A stretch of 6,475 bases of DNA from contig JACQEF010000030.1 in the NCBI GenBank assembly GCA_016200745.1, positions 1 through 6,475 on the forward strand, written 5' to 3'. The position numbers and the translations under genes are program-made. The notes below the pieces were generated by a model that ran no database searches, had not been told where the DNA came from, and saw nothing but the letters and a program-made list of their open reading frames with translations. Positions within the stretch are counted from its first letter, which is position 1, and every line of letters begins with the position of its first letter. Shown piece after piece: positions 5,660-6,475 of this stretch. This DNA comes from Chloroflexota bacterium. GTDB lineage: Bacteria > Chloroflexota > Limnocylindria > Limnocylindrales > CSP1-4.

Positions 5660-5679
5660 AACGTATAACGTGATACATT
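5660..5679. promoter_or_regulatory. AT-rich imperfect palindrome, probable operator in divergent promoter region
   Basis: The two half-sites AACGTATAAC and GTGATACATT are reverse complements at 8 of 10 positions, centred between 5669 and 5670. The site is AT-rich in an otherwise GC-rich region and lies in the 79-bp gap between the GNAT remnant (minus) and the prenyltransferase (plus). It overlaps the best -10 for the plus-strand gene, so a dimeric repressor bound here would block it. The regulator is not identifiable from the sequence. Confidence 0.45.
5671..5679 (+). promoter_or_regulatory. Extended -10 promoter for the UbiA-family gene
   Basis: TGATACATT contains TG-N followed by TACATT (5674-5679), an extended -10. 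TTGCAC at 5654-5659 resembles a -35 but is only 14 bp away. Transcription would begin near 5686, giving a leader of about 37 nt with GAGGA at 5714-5718 four bases before the ATG at 5723. Confidence 0.4.
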
Positions 5680-5722
5680 CCCGTCGCACGTTTCTGCGAG
5701 ATGGGACCACGCCGAGGATCCG

Positions 5723-6475
5723 ATGAGCACCGTGACACCGAACAGCCAGGCCACGACGGGCGAGGCGATCCCGCTGCGCGAACGACTCCTCGCCTGGAAG
5801 GAGATCCTCGAGACGGCCAACCCGCCGGTGACCCGCCCGCTCGACACGATCGGGAAATGGCTGGTGATCACGCGCGCAGCCGTCTTCCCGATGACCATCT
5901 GGTCGGGACTGATCGGCGGCCTGCTGGCGGTCGACGCGGCGCGGACGGCCGGCGGCGCCGCTGTGGACTGGGGCCTGTTCGCGATCGCGGTGGTGGGGCT
6001 CGTGCTCGCCCACACGGCCAACAACATGATCAACGACTACTTCGACACGTCGCAGGGGATCGATACCGACGACTACGTTCGGGCGCTGTACGCGCCGCAC
6101 CCGATCCTGGCCGGCTGGGTCACCCGGCGCCAGCTGGCGTCGGCGATCCTGATCGTCAACACGATCGACGCGCTCCTGATGCTCTACCTGGCGTCCGTCC
6201 GAGGACCGCTGATCGTCGCCTTCGCGCTCGGCGGGCTGTTCGTGTCGGTCTTCTACGTCGCCCCGCCGATCCGGCTCAAGCACCACGGCCTGGGCGAACC
6301 CGGGGTCTTCCTGGTCTGGGGCCCGCTGATGGTCGGCGGCACGTTCCTCGCGGCGACCGGGACAATCCCCGGCTGGGTGCTGCTGGCCTCCGTTCCGTAT
6401 GCGCTGATCGTGACCTCGGTCCTGTTTGGCAAGCACATCGACAAGATCGTCGCCGACGGCAAGCTCGGCGTCCGG
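5723..6475 (+). CDS. UbiA/MenA-family membrane prenyltransferase, 3' end outside the window
   Basis: The first 251 residues are present, without a stop. This is an integral-membrane aromatic prenyltransferase that attaches an isoprenoid chain to a ring acceptor, as in menaquinone or ubiquinone synthesis. After a hydrophilic N-terminus of about 45 residues come hydrophobic segments near 46-70, 84-100, 138-158, 162-180, 195-212 and 216-236. The first Asp-rich motif is N101 to D108 in NNMINDYFD, which binds Mg-diphosphate. The loop after the middle helices, PPIRLKHHGLGEPG (181-194), is typical of MenA-like members. The second Asp-rich motif begins at the window edge as KHIDKIVADGKLG, with D240 and D245. 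The start is supported by GAGGA at 5714-5718. The long N-terminal extension before the first helix is slightly unusual. MenA (1,4-dihydroxy-2-naphthoate prenyltransferase) is the most likely role, but the acceptor cannot be fixed without the rest of the gene. Confidence 0.85.
   Translation, partial: MSTVTPNSQATTGEAIPLRERLLAWKEILETANPPVTRPLDTIGKWLVITRAAVFPMTIWSGLIGGLLAVDAARTAGGAAVDWGLFAIAVVGLVLAHTANNMINDYFDTSQGIDTDDYVRALYAPHPILAGWVTRRQLASAILIVNTIDALLMLYLASVRGPLIVAFALGGLFVSVFYVAPPIRLKHHGLGEPGVFLVWGPLMVGGTFLAATGTIPGWVLLASVPYALIVTSVLFGKHIDKIVADGKLGVR

Noticed and set aside
5063..6436. A 457-codon minus-strand frame antisense to the prenyltransferase
   Set aside because: The plus-strand product has membrane segments and both Asp-rich motifs, while the minus-strand product is Arg/Asp/Gln-rich with no recognisable domain.
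1..6475. CRISPR arrays, tRNA or rRNA genes, defence islands, phage genes
   Set aside because: No spaced direct repeats, tRNA cloverleaf, rRNA core sequence or recognisable defence or phage proteins were seen on either strand.

Overview
This is a GC-rich bacterial chromosomal window with high third-position GC in most genes, GTG starts in several places, and at least two genes that look leaderless. That fits a Chloroflexota- or Actinomycetota-like soil or water bacterium. This placement is inferred from composition and protein style only; nothing in the window fixes the phylum.

Layout, left to right. Bases 1-141 are the right end of an IS3-family insertion sequence: the last 32 codons of its transposase and its terminal inverted repeat. 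Next is a small, single-pass, extracytoplasmic protein of unknown function (205-711) with a twin C-X12-C pattern and lower codon GC than its neighbours. A sigma70-like promoter (726-755) then drives a leader holding a complete SAM-I (S-box) riboswitch (about 774-882). The riboswitch controls a two-gene operon. The first gene (975-2279) is a PLP enzyme of the threonine synthase family. The second (2276-2548, four-base overlap) is a 90-residue ThiS/MoaD-like sulfur carrier ending in Gly-Gly. Because the operon is under SAM control, the pair is best read as a MetM/MetO-type system that makes homocysteine from O-phosphohomoserine and protein-bound thiocarboxylate, rather than as ordinary threonine synthesis.

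Downstream are an FAD-dependent L-2-hydroxyglutarate oxidase (lhgO, 2632-3849, +) and, convergent to it, a cystathionine gamma-synthase/gamma-lyase family enzyme (3924-5135, -). Upstream of the latter on the same strand is a GNAT acetyltransferase gene broken by an internal deletion and frameshift (5188-5643, -). A 79-bp divergent intergenic region carries an AT-rich imperfect palindrome, probably an operator. It separates the GNAT remnant from a UbiA/MenA-type membrane prenyltransferase (5723 to the window end, +, incomplete).

How the parts fit: the riboswitch operon would supply homocysteine for methionine and SAM and shut off when SAM is plentiful. The gamma-synthase/lyase family enzyme handles the same sulfur amino acids, and with a direct route to homocysteine nearby it may run reverse transsulfuration towards cysteine. 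LhgO and the UbiA-type enzyme belong to respiratory or quinone-linked metabolism and have no clear tie to the sulfur genes beyond proximity.
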